A stretch of DNA of 34,561 bases. Origin: Bacteroidales bacterium (GTDB lineage Bacteria > Bacteroidota > Bacteroidia > Bacteroidales > UBA7960). The stretch is from assembly GCA_003567625.1 (NCBI GenBank), contig PWZB01000058.1, forward strand, positions 1 to 34,561, read 5' to 3'. The notes beneath the pieces were generated by a model. That model was not told the origin of the DNA, did not search any database, and worked only from the letters and a program-made list of their open reading frames with translations. Shown here in pieces: positions 1 through 7,506 of this stretch. Made by a program: the position numbers and the translations under genes. How positions within the stretch are numbered: the first letter of the stretch is position 1; the number at the start of each line of letters is the position of its first letter.

Positions 1-67
1 ATTTGCGGTGCCATCAATATTATTGATCATGGCAGAAAATTATTCCGGTTGTTTATAAATAAGAGTA

Positions 68-586
68 ATGAAAAGCAGGGGCTATATTCATTTATATACC
101 GGCAACGGTAAGGGCAAGACCCCTGCTGCAATAGGATTGGCTATTAGAGCAGCAGGAGCCGGGAAAAAAGTATTTATTGCGCAATTTGTGAAAGGCATGC
201 ATTATTCGGAGTTGGAGGCATTAAAGCGATTTACTGAGATTGTGGTCAGGCAATATGGTTTGGATTGCTTCATCAAACAACAACCTGCCTTAAAAGACAT
301 TGAAGCAGCACAAAGAGGATTGCAGGAAACGGCATCAATAATCAAAAGCAATAAATATGATGTTGTTATAATGGATGAAGTATGCGTAGCACTTCATTAC
401 AGGCTTTTTGATACCGGGGAGTTGACATCGGTTTTGAAAAAAAAGCCCGAAGCTATGGAAATCGTTATGACAGGGCGTAAAGCACCGAAAGAGCTTTATG
501 AAATATCCGATCTGATTACCGAAATGAAAGAAATAAAGCATTATTATAATCATGGAGTGCAGGCAAGGAAAGGAATAGAGCATTGA
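68..586 (+). CDS. cobO: Cob(I)yrinic acid a,c-diamide adenosyltransferase, CobO/CobA type
   Basis: 172 aa, the usual length for the CobA/CobO family of ATP:corrinoid adenosyltransferases, cytosolic P-loop enzymes that move the 5'-deoxyadenosyl group of ATP onto Co(I) corrinoids to make the AdoCbl form. A Walker-A-like loop GNGKGKT lies at residues 12-18. The usual second Thr after it is Pro (GKGKTP), confirmed by codons acc cct. A Walker-B-like segment (VVIMDEV) lies near residues 98-104, followed by the family's ALHYRL stretch. The product could serve the AdoCbl-dependent mutase at 25242, though the two genes are far apart. No Shine-Dalgarno precedes the ATG, as is normal for the phylum. Its promoter would lie left of the window. 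Family assignment is firm; whether it acts in salvage or de novo synthesis cannot be told here. Confidence 0.87.
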   Translation: MKSRGYIHLYTGNGKGKTPAAIGLAIRAAGAGKKVFIAQFVKGMHYSELEALKRFTEIVVRQYGLDCFIKQQPALKDIEAAQRGLQETASIIKSNKYDVVIMDEVCVALHYRLFDTGELTSVLKKKPEAMEIVMTGRKAPKELYEISDLITEMKEIKHYYNHGVQARKGIEH

Positions 587-663
587 ACCGGAAACAGTTT
601 TCTTAATCTTGCCAAGTCGGTAAAAATATGTAAAAATTTAAACGGTTTTAACTAGCTATTGGT

Positions 664-671
664 TATTTTTG
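664..671 (+). promoter_or_regulatory. Bacteroidota -7 promoter element for GH3 adenylase 1
   Basis: TATTTTTG matches the Bacteroidota sigma-ABfr element TAnnTTTG. It lies about 52 bases before the ATG at 723, in the gap after cobO. I see no good TTTG about 20 bases upstream, so only the -7 half is supported. It suggests the gene run from 723 onward is transcribed separately from cobO. Confidence 0.5.
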
Positions 672-722
672 CAATAATTTTTTATTTATCAGATAAAATT
701 TAGAAAAGAAGATTTTTTATAC

Positions 723-2240
723 ATGGCTGTTATTAATTCGGTTTTGTCCTGGTATCTTAAAAAACGAGTATCCAAGATTGAATACTTGATAAATAAGCCT
801 CATGAAGTGCAGGACAAAATGTTGAGGGGTTTGATAAAAAAGGCTTGTACAACCGAATGGGGAAAAAAGCATGAATACCTTTCTATTAAAAGTTATGATG
901 AATACAAAAATCGTGTTCCTCTCAGCGATTATGATTCTTTTAAACCTTATATAAACCGGACAATAAAAGGAGAAAAAGATATTTTATGGCCGGGAACTAT
1001 CAAATGGTTTGCTAAATCATCCGGTACTACAAACGATAGAAGCAAATTTATACCGGTAAGTTATGAATCTTTGCATCATTGCCATTACCGGGGCGGCAGG
1101 GATGTTTTAGGTGTTTATTGTCATAATCGCCCTGATACTCAAATTTTTAGGGGCAAGGGACTTACAATTGGCGGCAGTCAACACATAAGCGAGATTAATA
1201 AAGAGTCGTACTTAGGCGATTTGTCTGCCGTATTACTGCAAAATGTGCCATTCTGGGCTGAAATGTTGCGCATACCAAGTTTGAATGTTGCCCTTATGGA
1301 GGATTGGGAAAAAAAGCTCAATATAATAGCCAAAGAATCTATTAGTCAAAATGTGACCAACATAAGCGGAGTACCTTCCTGGAACCTGATACTTTTGAAA
1401 AAGATACTTAACATAACAGGAAGATCAAACGTACTGGAGGTTTGGCCCAATCTTGAGTTGTTGATACATGGCGGTGTCAGCTTTTTACCTTACCGTGAGC
1501 AGTATCAAAAACTTATCCCCTCAGATGCTATGTATTATCTTGAAACATATAATGCTTCCGAAGGCTTTTTTGCCTTACAAGACATTAAAGACTCCGACGA
1601 CATGCTTCTTATGCTTGATTATGGTGTGTTTTATGAGTTCATACCAATGGAGCAGATGGAAAATGAATCTCCTGAAGCATTATCTCTTGACCAGGTAGAA
1701 AAGGGGAAAAATTATGCGTTGGTAATATCAACTAATGGAGGCCTTTGGCGGTATATTATCGGCGACACGATAATGATAACCGATACCAATCCTTACAGAA
1801 TTAAAGTATCGGGTCGGACACGAAATTATATTAACGCTTTTGGTGAAGAAGTTATAGTTGATAATGCGGATAAAGCCTTATTCAAAGCGTGTAGAGAGAC
1901 CGATGCAATAATTAAAGAATACACGGGGGCACCGGTTTACCTTGGCGATAATAGTTTTGCAGCGCATGAATATCTCATAGAATTTGAAAAACAACCACAA
2001 GATATTGAAAGCTTTGCCAAAATTTTCGACCGTGAACTGCAAAATATAAATTCTGATTATGAAGCAAAACGCAGCAGCGATATTATGTTGAAAAACCTTA
2101 TAGTCAGAAATATGCCAAAAGGCACTTTTTATAAGTGGATGAAAAAACGAGGCAAAATAGGCGGGCAAAATAAAGTGCCAAGGTTATACAATACCAGGAA
2201 ATATGTGGAAGATATCCTTGTAATCAAAAACAAATTATAA
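723..2240 (+). CDS. GH3 auxin-responsive-promoter family acyl-adenylase, paralogue 1
   Basis: 505 aa, full length for the GH3 superfamily, whose plant members adenylate carboxylic acids (jasmonate, auxin) and couple them to amino acids. The nucleotide-binding loop SSGTT is at residues 99-103 in the context WFAKSSGTT. Further landmarks are YLETYNASEGF and STNGGLWRYIIGD, which match the acid- and adenylate-binding parts of the fold. It has no signal peptide or membrane segment. The next gene follows after only 7 bases, so the two are probably cotranscribed. A second GH3 gene lies at 21785-23317 on the other strand, with the same landmarks but clearly diverged. Bacteroidota GH3 proteins have no established substrate that I know of, so adenylation of a carboxylic acid is inferred from the family only. 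Confidence 0.88.
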   Translation: MAVINSVLSWYLKKRVSKIEYLINKPHEVQDKMLRGLIKKACTTEWGKKHEYLSIKSYDEYKNRVPLSDYDSFKPYINRTIKGEKDILWPGTIKWFAKSSGTTNDRSKFIPVSYESLHHCHYRGGRDVLGVYCHNRPDTQIFRGKGLTIGGSQHISEINKESYLGDLSAVLLQNVPFWAEMLRIPSLNVALMEDWEKKLNIIAKESISQNVTNISGVPSWNLILLKKILNITGRSNVLEVWPNLELLIHGGVSFLPYREQYQKLIPSDAMYYLETYNASEGFFALQDIKDSDDMLLMLDYGVFYEFIPMEQMENESPEALSLDQVEKGKNYALVISTNGGLWRYIIGDTIMITDTNPYRIKVSGRTRNYINAFGEEVIVDNADKALFKACRETDAIIKEYTGAPVYLGDNSFAAHEYLIEFEKQPQDIESFAKIFDRELQNINSDYEAKRSSDIMLKNLIVRNMPKGTFYKWMKKRGKIGGQNKVPRLYNTRKYVEDILVIKNKL

Positions 2241-2247
2241 TAACTTC

Positions 2248-3054
2248 ATGAATCATTTGCTGCTCCTTATCGTTGTATTTTTAATCTTTTCCGCTAACAA
2301 ATCAGGCGCTCAATTTGGCTTTGATTTATTAATAAAATCGGATGCATTCTTCTTCACTATTGATCCTTTCGGCAATGTTTATCTTGCAGAATCAGGTGCT
2401 ATTATAAAAATAGATCAATCAACCGGGAAGAAGAAATATTTTTCCGATCCGATGTATGGCAATTTCGAAATTATTGACAGTTCTGATCCGCTTAATATTA
2501 TTGCTTTTTCAGCTGGTTTGGGCATCATTGTCTTTTTGGATAAAAACCTTGTAGAAAAAGAATCGTTTTCAGCCCAAAAAGACCTTTTTTCTGAAAAACC
2601 CGAACTCGCATGCAACTCACAGCTCGAAGGATTCTGGGTCTATTATCCGGAAAAATGGCAATTTTTCAGAATAAACAGAAAAAACCAGGTGCTTACTTCA
2701 ACAATTTCAATGAACAAGCTTGAATACAATTTTGCGCAGCCCTGCTTTATGATTGAAACCGGTTCGCGCCTTTATGTTTCCGACTATGAAAACGGCATTT
2801 TCGTTTTTGATCTCTTTGGAGGATTTTTGTTTAAAATACCTCTGAAAAATATATGCACATTTCAAGTAAAAGACAATTATATTATTTACTTCACAAAAAA
2901 ACATTTATGTTTGTATGACTTTTTTCTTCACAAGGAAAGATTGTTTTTGCTGCCTGAAAATGAAATCAAAATGGGGCGGGTACATTATCCCTATGTTTAT
3001 ATTCATACCAAACAAGGGATTAAAAAATATTTTACCAAAATTGAGTTATTCTGA
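2248..3054 (+). CDS. Secreted protein of unknown function, possibly beta-propeller-like
   Basis: 268 aa. The N-terminus has a short polar start, a hydrophobic stretch at about residues 3-16 and SGAQ at 19-22, so a signal peptidase I export signal is likely. The mature part is rich in aromatic residues and short hydrophobic beta-like strands separated by turns, with phrases such as GNVYLAESGAIIKID and SRLYVSDYENGIFVFDLFG that resemble blades of NHL/YVTN-type propellers. I recognise no named family. It starts 7 bases after the GH3 stop and is followed within 45 bases by the deoxynucleoside kinase, so it sits inside an operon-like run. An envelope or periplasmic location is inferred from the signal peptide; function is unknown. 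Confidence 0.75.
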   Translation: MNHLLLLIVVFLIFSANKSGAQFGFDLLIKSDAFFFTIDPFGNVYLAESGAIIKIDQSTGKKKYFSDPMYGNFEIIDSSDPLNIIAFSAGLGIIVFLDKNLVEKESFSAQKDLFSEKPELACNSQLEGFWVYYPEKWQFFRINRKNQVLTSTISMNKLEYNFAQPCFMIETGSRLYVSDYENGIFVFDLFGGFLFKIPLKNICTFQVKDNYIIYFTKKHLCLYDFFLHKERLFLLPENEIKMGRVHYPYVYIHTKQGIKKYFTKIELF

Positions 3055-3097
3055 AAAGCAGATCTGATCAGGATATTTTTTACTAAAATAATTTAAT

Positions 3098-3712
3098 ATG
3101 CATATAGCTATAGCTGGAAATATCGGTTCGGGAAAAACCACCCTTGCCGGATTATTATCAAAGCATTACGGGTGGGAAGCTCACTACGAGGATGCTGAAA
3201 CCAATCCCTATCTGAATAATTTTTATGAAGATATGCAACGGTGGTCCTTCAATTTGCAGATATATTTTCTCAACAGCCGTTTCAGGCAAATTGTTGAATT
3301 AAGGAAAGCGGGCGGGAAAGTAATTCAGGATCGTACAATTTATGAAGATGCATATATTTTTGCCCCCAATCTTCATGCAATGGGATTGATGTCAACACGT
3401 GATTTTGAAAATTACCGCAGCCTGTTCGACCTTATGAGCTCATTTATTGAACCGCCTGATGTGCTTATATATTTGAAAGCCAGTGTCCCCACACTTGTAA
3501 ACCAAATCCAGAAACGCGGAAGAGTATATGAAAACTCGATCAGGCTTGATTACCTCAAAAGGCTTAATGAAAGATATGAAGAGTGGATTAATAATTATGA
3601 CCTGGGTAAAATGCTCATAATAAATGTAGATGAAAATAAGTTTAGCGAAAATAAATCCGATCTCGGCGAAATCATACAAAAAATAGATGCCGAAATACAT
3701 GGCCTGTTTTAA
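3098..3712 (+). CDS. Deoxynucleoside kinase (deoxyadenosine/deoxyguanosine kinase type)
   Basis: 204 aa cytosolic salvage enzyme that phosphorylates deoxynucleosides to dNMPs with ATP. The P-loop GNIGSGKTT is at residues 7-15. E31 in HYEDAET is the expected catalytic base region. The family's DRS motif appears as QDRTIYED at 77-84, a variant common in bacterial dAK/dGK proteins. An Arg-rich LID region (RGRVYENSIRLDYL) lies near residue 140. Length is normal. It is followed after 27 bases by kdsB and preceded by the secreted unknown protein, so cotranscription is likely. Substrate choice between dA and dG cannot be settled from sequence alone. The window also holds dgt, which works in the opposite direction on dGTP, but 30 kb away. 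Confidence 0.9.
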   Translation: MHIAIAGNIGSGKTTLAGLLSKHYGWEAHYEDAETNPYLNNFYEDMQRWSFNLQIYFLNSRFRQIVELRKAGGKVIQDRTIYEDAYIFAPNLHAMGLMSTRDFENYRSLFDLMSSFIEPPDVLIYLKASVPTLVNQIQKRGRVYENSIRLDYLKRLNERYEEWINNYDLGKMLIINVDENKFSENKSDLGEIIQKIDAEIHGLF

Positions 3713-3739
3713 ACTTTTCACTTATATAATATAAAGCAA

Positions 3740-4495
3740 ATGCATTTTACAGGTATAATACCCGCACGTTATGCTTCGACACGCTTTCCGGGCAAACCGC
3801 TGGCAATGATCGGTAATAAATCCATGATAAGACGCGTATATGAACAAGCACTAAAAGCCCGAAAACTCAGCAAAATAATTGTTGCTACCGATGACAAAAG
3901 AATTGAAGAACATGTCAGAGAGTTTGGTAACGTTATTATGACCGGCTCGGAACATAAAAGCGGTACTGAAAGATGTGGCGAAGCAGCAGAAAAACTCACC
4001 GCAGAAAAATTATTGACAAAAGACGATGTGATCATCAACATTCAGGGAGATGAACCTTTTATTAACCCGCAACAGATCAATCAACTGGCGGAAATATTGC
4101 AAAATCCTGCTGTTCAAATTGCAACACTCGCAAAAAAAATCATTTCAACCGAAACGCTTTTTGATGAAAATAGTGTTAAAGTCATGCTGAATAAATCATC
4201 AAAAGCAATCTGCTTTAGCAGGACACCATTACCTTATTGCCAAAATACAAAAACAGCAAAGTGGTTGAAAAATAATGAATTTTACCGCCATATCGGCCTG
4301 TATGGATATAAAGCCGATACATTGCTTGAAATTGTCAAATTGCCTGAAGTAACGATCGAAAAAGCTGAAAGCCTCGAACAGCTTAGATGGATTTATAATG
4401 AATATGATATTTATGTCGGTATTTCGCAATATGATAACTATGCAGTTGATGTTGAAGAAGATATTGAAAAAATACCGAAAAATTTGTATGTATAA
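3740..4495 (+). CDS. kdsB: 3-deoxy-manno-octulosonate cytidylyltransferase (CMP-Kdo synthetase)
   Basis: 251 aa, typical KdsB length. It activates Kdo with CTP to CMP-Kdo for the inner core of lipopolysaccharide, in the cytosol. The nucleotide-binding signature IPARYASTRFPGKPL is at residues 7-21, the SEHKSGTER segment at about 70-78 and the metal-binding NIQGDEP at 100-106. The late motif KAESLEQLRW is also present. It shows that the organism makes a Kdo-containing lipopolysaccharide. It is last in the gh3-unknown-dnk-kdsB run. The following 259-bp gap carries a new promoter for the HU/SPOR gene. Confidence 0.96.
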   Translation: MHFTGIIPARYASTRFPGKPLAMIGNKSMIRRVYEQALKARKLSKIIVATDDKRIEEHVREFGNVIMTGSEHKSGTERCGEAAEKLTAEKLLTKDDVIINIQGDEPFINPQQINQLAEILQNPAVQIATLAKKIISTETLFDENSVKVMLNKSSKAICFSRTPLPYCQNTKTAKWLKNNEFYRHIGLYGYKADTLLEIVKLPEVTIEKAESLEQLRWIYNEYDIYVGISQYDNYAVDVEEDIEKIPKNLYV

Positions 4496-4658
4496 GTTAT
4501 TGGCAATTAGGTTACAGCTTTACTTTGTGAAATTTCAGGGCGTATAAATATGAATTTTTTCATTGTGAAGTTAACAGTTATGTGCTCTTTGGAAACATAG
4601 AAAAGCATTATTGAAAACAAATTTTTTGTTATAAAAATCAAATAATATAATTTAAGAT

Positions 4659-4666
4659 TAACTTTG
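4659..4666 (+). promoter_or_regulatory. Bacteroidota -7 promoter element for the HU/SPOR gene
   Basis: TAACTTTG matches TAnnTTTG, 88 bases before the ATG at 4755. A TTTG lies at 4625-4628, but the 30-base gap to the -7 element is longer than the usual 19-21 or so, so the -33 half is doubtful. Confidence 0.5.
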
Positions 4667-4677
4667 TAAACAGTTTT

Positions 4678-4696
4678 TTATAACTTAGCGTTATAA
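4678..4696. promoter_or_regulatory. Perfect 7-bp inverted repeat in the predicted 5' leader of the HU/SPOR gene
   Basis: TTATAAC, a 5-base spacer (TTAGC), then GTTATAA. It begins about 12 bases after the -7 element, so it lies at or just after the expected transcription start. It could be an operator or a short leader hairpin. Its A+T content makes chance a real alternative. Confidence 0.3.
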
Positions 4697-4754
4697 TTTA
4701 CGTATTAATTAAGAAATGAAGTTTTTATTACCTATTTAAACTAAATTTAAAATT

Positions 4755-5957
4755 ATGAAAATAGGAAAATACATATGCGAGCTGCTTTTTGAAAAAGATT
4801 TTGTAATTCTACCCGGATTTGGCGAGTTTACGAAGAAATATATCCCTGCACGCTTTGTGCCTGAGTTGAAAAAAGTTGAAAAACCTGTCAAAATAAGCGC
4901 TTTTTCAGACAGAAAGAAGGATGATGACGGTGTATTATCATCTTTTATAGCTAAAAAAGAAAATATTGACCATGAAAAAGCCAGGTCTTTCATCACTGCA
5001 TTTGTAAAAGAGATGAATGAGACCTTGCAATCGGGTAAATCGGTCGAATTGGAAGAAATTGGTAAATTTTCACCGGGTGTTGGCGGCAGTATTACTTTTG
5101 AGCCCGACGAGTCAATAAACTATCTTAAAGACAGCTATGGTATGGATAGCGCTAAGGAACCTGAGAAAAAGCCTTCGGAAGAGCCAAAATCTGCTACCGA
5201 TAAGATAAGCGAAAAGCCCAAGGAGACGCCCAAAGAGACGCCCAAAGAGACGCCCAAAGAAGAAGCTGTTAAACCACAGGCCGGGGCACCACAACCCGAA
5301 CCTAAGAAACCCGAGCCTAAGAAAACCGAACCGGATAAGCCATTAGAAAAGAAAGAACCTGTAACGGCGGCTAAAACACCAGGTGTTGCACCAAAAGAGC
5401 AAAAACCGGCACCCACCGAAACTGCCAAAAAAGAAAAGGCAGATGACGAAAAGAAGAAACCTAAGTTATCACCGGCTATAAAATGGGTAGCCTTTGTTGC
5501 AATACCTCTCCTGGTAATAATTATTATCCTTGTATTTAATTTCAGGTATATTATTGGGGATGGTGTTCCTGACAGGGATATTGGTTTTTTCGACAGGGTG
5601 AAATCTATCTTTGTTAAAGTGGAAGAACCTGTTGAACCGGTCCCTGAACCTGTTGTTGAAGAAGAAGAAATTATCGAAGAACCCGACCCGGAACCGGAAA
5701 GGCCTCCTTATGAACCTGAGCCGGGGCGAACAGTTTATCACATAGTTGCAGGCAGCTTTATTGAAAAACATAATGCGGAAATTTTTGTTGATAACCTCAG
5801 ACGTCAAGGAGCTACAAAAGCTTCTTTATTCGAACAAGCCCGGACAGGCCACTACAGGGTCAGCTACGGATTCTACTATAGCATGCAGGAAGCTGAAAGA
5901 GAACTCGAAATAGTCAAACAAACAGTAAATCCCGATGCATGGATACTGAAAAGATAA
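4755..5957 (+). CDS. Membrane protein with HU-like N-terminal domain and periplasmic SPOR domain
   Basis: 400 aa. Residues 1-125 resemble the HU/CCDC81-type domain of Bacteroidota: KIGKYICELLFEKDFVILPG followed by GFGEF and YIPARF, then a second helical unit (EKARSFITAFVKEMNETLQSG, EEIGKFSPG). Residues 130-238 are a Pro/Lys/Glu-rich linker containing four KETP units. One membrane helix spans about 242-264. The Lys-rich side before it predicts a cytoplasmic N-terminus. A second Glu/Pro-rich linker (289-325) leads to a SPOR domain at about 327-400 (YHIVAGSF ... GHYRVSYGFY). SPOR domains bind denuded septal peptidoglycan; HU folds bind DNA. The protein could thus join cytoplasmic nucleic acid or protein to the cell wall, which is inference. 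It is likely monocistronic or cotranscribed with trmB. Confidence 0.88.
   Translation: MKIGKYICELLFEKDFVILPGFGEFTKKYIPARFVPELKKVEKPVKISAFSDRKKDDDGVLSSFIAKKENIDHEKARSFITAFVKEMNETLQSGKSVELEEIGKFSPGVGGSITFEPDESINYLKDSYGMDSAKEPEKKPSEEPKSATDKISEKPKETPKETPKETPKEEAVKPQAGAPQPEPKKPEPKKTEPDKPLEKKEPVTAAKTPGVAPKEQKPAPTETAKKEKADDEKKKPKLSPAIKWVAFVAIPLLVIIIILVFNFRYIIGDGVPDRDIGFFDRVKSIFVKVEEPVEPVPEPVVEEEEIIEEPDPEPERPPYEPEPGRTVYHIVAGSFIEKHNAEIFVDNLRRQGATKASLFEQARTGHYRVSYGFYYSMQEAERELEIVKQTVNPDAWILKR
5217..5261 (+). repeat. 12-bp tandem repeat encoding KETP units
   Basis: Three adjacent copies of CCCAARGAGACG (5217-5228, 5229-5240, 5241-5252) and a partial fourth, in frame within the linker of the HU/SPOR protein. 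The second and third copies are identical, so the array is a likely site of length variation by slippage, which would not break the frame. Confidence 0.85.
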
Positions 5958-5993
5958 ATTGTTGTATTTTTTATAGAAATAAAACAATTTAAC

Positions 5994-6683
5994 GTGGGCA
6001 AAAATAAACTTAAAAAATTTGCCGAAATAAATTCTTTTCCTAACGTTTTACAGCCTGACTATATATCAGATACAGCGCATTTTCAATATAAGGGAAAATG
6101 GAGTAAAGATTTTTTCGGGAACAACAATCCCCTGGTGCTTGAAATAGGTTGTGGCAAAGGAGAATATACCGTTGGCCTTGCAACAGAACACCCGGACAAA
6201 AATTTTATAGGAATAGACATCAAAGGCGACCGCCTCTGGCAAGGAGCTAAAAGATCACTTGATGCAGGATTGAAAAATACGGCTTTTCTCAGGATCCAGG
6301 CAGAAAAAATAGAACAATATTTTGGTGAAAATGAGGTGTCAGAAATATGGCTTACATTTCCCGACCCGCAACCAAACAAACCCAGAATAAAAAAACGACT
6401 GACCTCTCCGGCTTTTATTGAAAGATACCGAAAGATACTCGTGCCAAACAGCCCCGTTCATCTTAAAACCGATAATAAAACGCTTTTTGAGTTCACACTT
6501 CAGGTTATTGAAAAATACAATCTTAAGCCAAATATAATATCAAACGATCTTTATAACTGCAATGAAAAAAGACTTGATAAGGCTGCAAAAAGCATACAAA
6601 CATATTATGAGAAGTCTTTTGTGGAGGAAGGCGCTGTGATCTATTATCTGAAGCTTTCGCTTGGCGATGAGTCAAAAAGTTGA
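5994..6683 (+). CDS. trmB: tRNA (guanine-N7-)-methyltransferase
   Basis: 229 aa. It methylates G46 in the variable loop of tRNAs using S-adenosylmethionine. The SAM-binding motif VLEIGCGKGEY is at residues 48-58, and the TrmB signature IWLTFPDPQPNKPRIKKRL at 118-136. LKTDN, near residue 159, is also typical. The start is GTG at 5994, with no in-frame ATG nearby that would keep the N-terminus. The next gene starts 6 bases after its stop, so the pair is translationally close. Confidence 0.95.
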   Translation: MGKNKLKKFAEINSFPNVLQPDYISDTAHFQYKGKWSKDFFGNNNPLVLEIGCGKGEYTVGLATEHPDKNFIGIDIKGDRLWQGAKRSLDAGLKNTAFLRIQAEKIEQYFGENEVSEIWLTFPDPQPNKPRIKKRLTSPAFIERYRKILVPNSPVHLKTDNKTLFEFTLQVIEKYNLKPNIISNDLYNCNEKRLDKAAKSIQTYYEKSFVEEGAVIYYLKLSLGDESKS

Positions 6684-6689
6684 AAAACA

Positions 6690-7034
6690 ATGGTTGAAAT
6701 ATCATTTTTCGAAAAAGTTTATGATGTTGTATTGCAAATTCCTTATGGAAGGGTGACCACGTATGGTGCTATTGGACGATATCTCGGCAGCGGCAGGTCT
6801 GCCCTTATGGTAGGGTGGGCTATGAACAAATCGCATACGCATTCTAAATATGTACCTGCCCACCGTGTTGTTAACCGCAATGGTATGCTTACAGGTAAAC
6901 ATCACTTCGGAGGGCATAACGTAATGCGGCAATTGCTCGAAAACGAAAATATAAAAGTCGAAAACGACCAAATCGTGAATTTTGAAAAATACTTCTGGGA
7001 TCCGTCAGCAGAAATAAACAAACGTGAATACTAA
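6690..7034 (+). CDS. Alkyltransferase-like (ATL) protein of the MGMT family, catalytically dead
   Basis: 114 aa, matching the C-terminal DNA-binding domain of O6-alkylguanine-DNA alkyltransferase alone. GRVTTYGAIGRYLG at residues 20-33 is the helix-turn-helix lead-in, and PAHRV at 56-60 corresponds to the PCHRV active site. The alkyl-accepting Cys is Ala57 (codon gcc at 6858-6860), which places it with ATL proteins. These bind O6-alkylguanine and flag it for nucleotide excision repair. The Arg finger normally seen as ARxVG appears to be Leu39 (ALMVG, codon ctt at 6804-6806), an additional oddity. It is directly downstream of trmB. Two partners of nucleotide excision repair, mfd and uvrA, are also in the window. 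Confidence 0.88.
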   Translation: MVEISFFEKVYDVVLQIPYGRVTTYGAIGRYLGSGRSALMVGWAMNKSHTHSKYVPAHRVVNRNGMLTGKHHFGGHNVMRQLLENENIKVENDQIVNFEKYFWDPSAEINKREY

Positions 7035-7260
7035 ATATAAACGGCTTTTTATAAAAAGCAAATATCCAACAGGGTTAATTTGTGGATAAAGACTTTTTAG
7101 GCCGGACTCACTCATACATTGAAAACAGATTTTTTCAAACCAAACCACAATAACCATTGAACAACTTAGTTGTAAATATTAGTTTGATAAACAATCTTTC
7201 GAAAAAAACGTTATACAAATAATCAAGTAAATTTTTTATTTAAATTAAACATAACATAAA

Positions 7261-7506
7261 ATGACAAACTCGAAAAGCGAAGAACTGATAAAAAAGGTTA
7301 AAAACGTAATTGAACAGATAAGGCCGCATTTACAGGCAGACGGTGGTGACATTCGTTTTGTGGAACTCACCAGCGATAATGTAGTTAACGTTGAGCTCCT
7401 GGGAGCTTGCGGCACTTGCCCGATGAGTACCATGACACTGAAAGCCGGTGTGGAACAGGCAGTTAAAAGAGAATTACCCGAAATCAAATCGGTAGAAGCG
7501 GTATAA
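7261..7506 (+). CDS. Nfu-type iron-sulfur scaffold/carrier protein (NifU C-terminal domain)
   Basis: 81 aa, consisting of a single NifU C-terminal domain. The cluster-binding CxxC is C50-G-T-C53 in the context LLGACGTCPMSTMTLK, and LQADGGDIRFVEL at residues 24-36 is the domain's start signature. It carries or assembles [4Fe-4S] clusters in the cytosol. Its stop codon is immediately followed by the mfd start codon, so the two are cotranscribed and probably translationally coupled. The 226-bp gap before it presumably holds the promoter, but I find no exact TAnnTTTG there. Confidence 0.93.
   Translation: MTNSKSEELIKKVKNVIEQIRPHLQADGGDIRFVELTSDNVVNVELLGACGTCPMSTMTLKAGVEQAVKRELPEIKSVEAV

Noticed and set aside
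1..111. Open frames running in from the left edge (one ends at 58, another at 111)
   Set aside because: Both are too short to identify. One overlaps cobO, and neither tail resembles a family I know, so no upstream gene is called.
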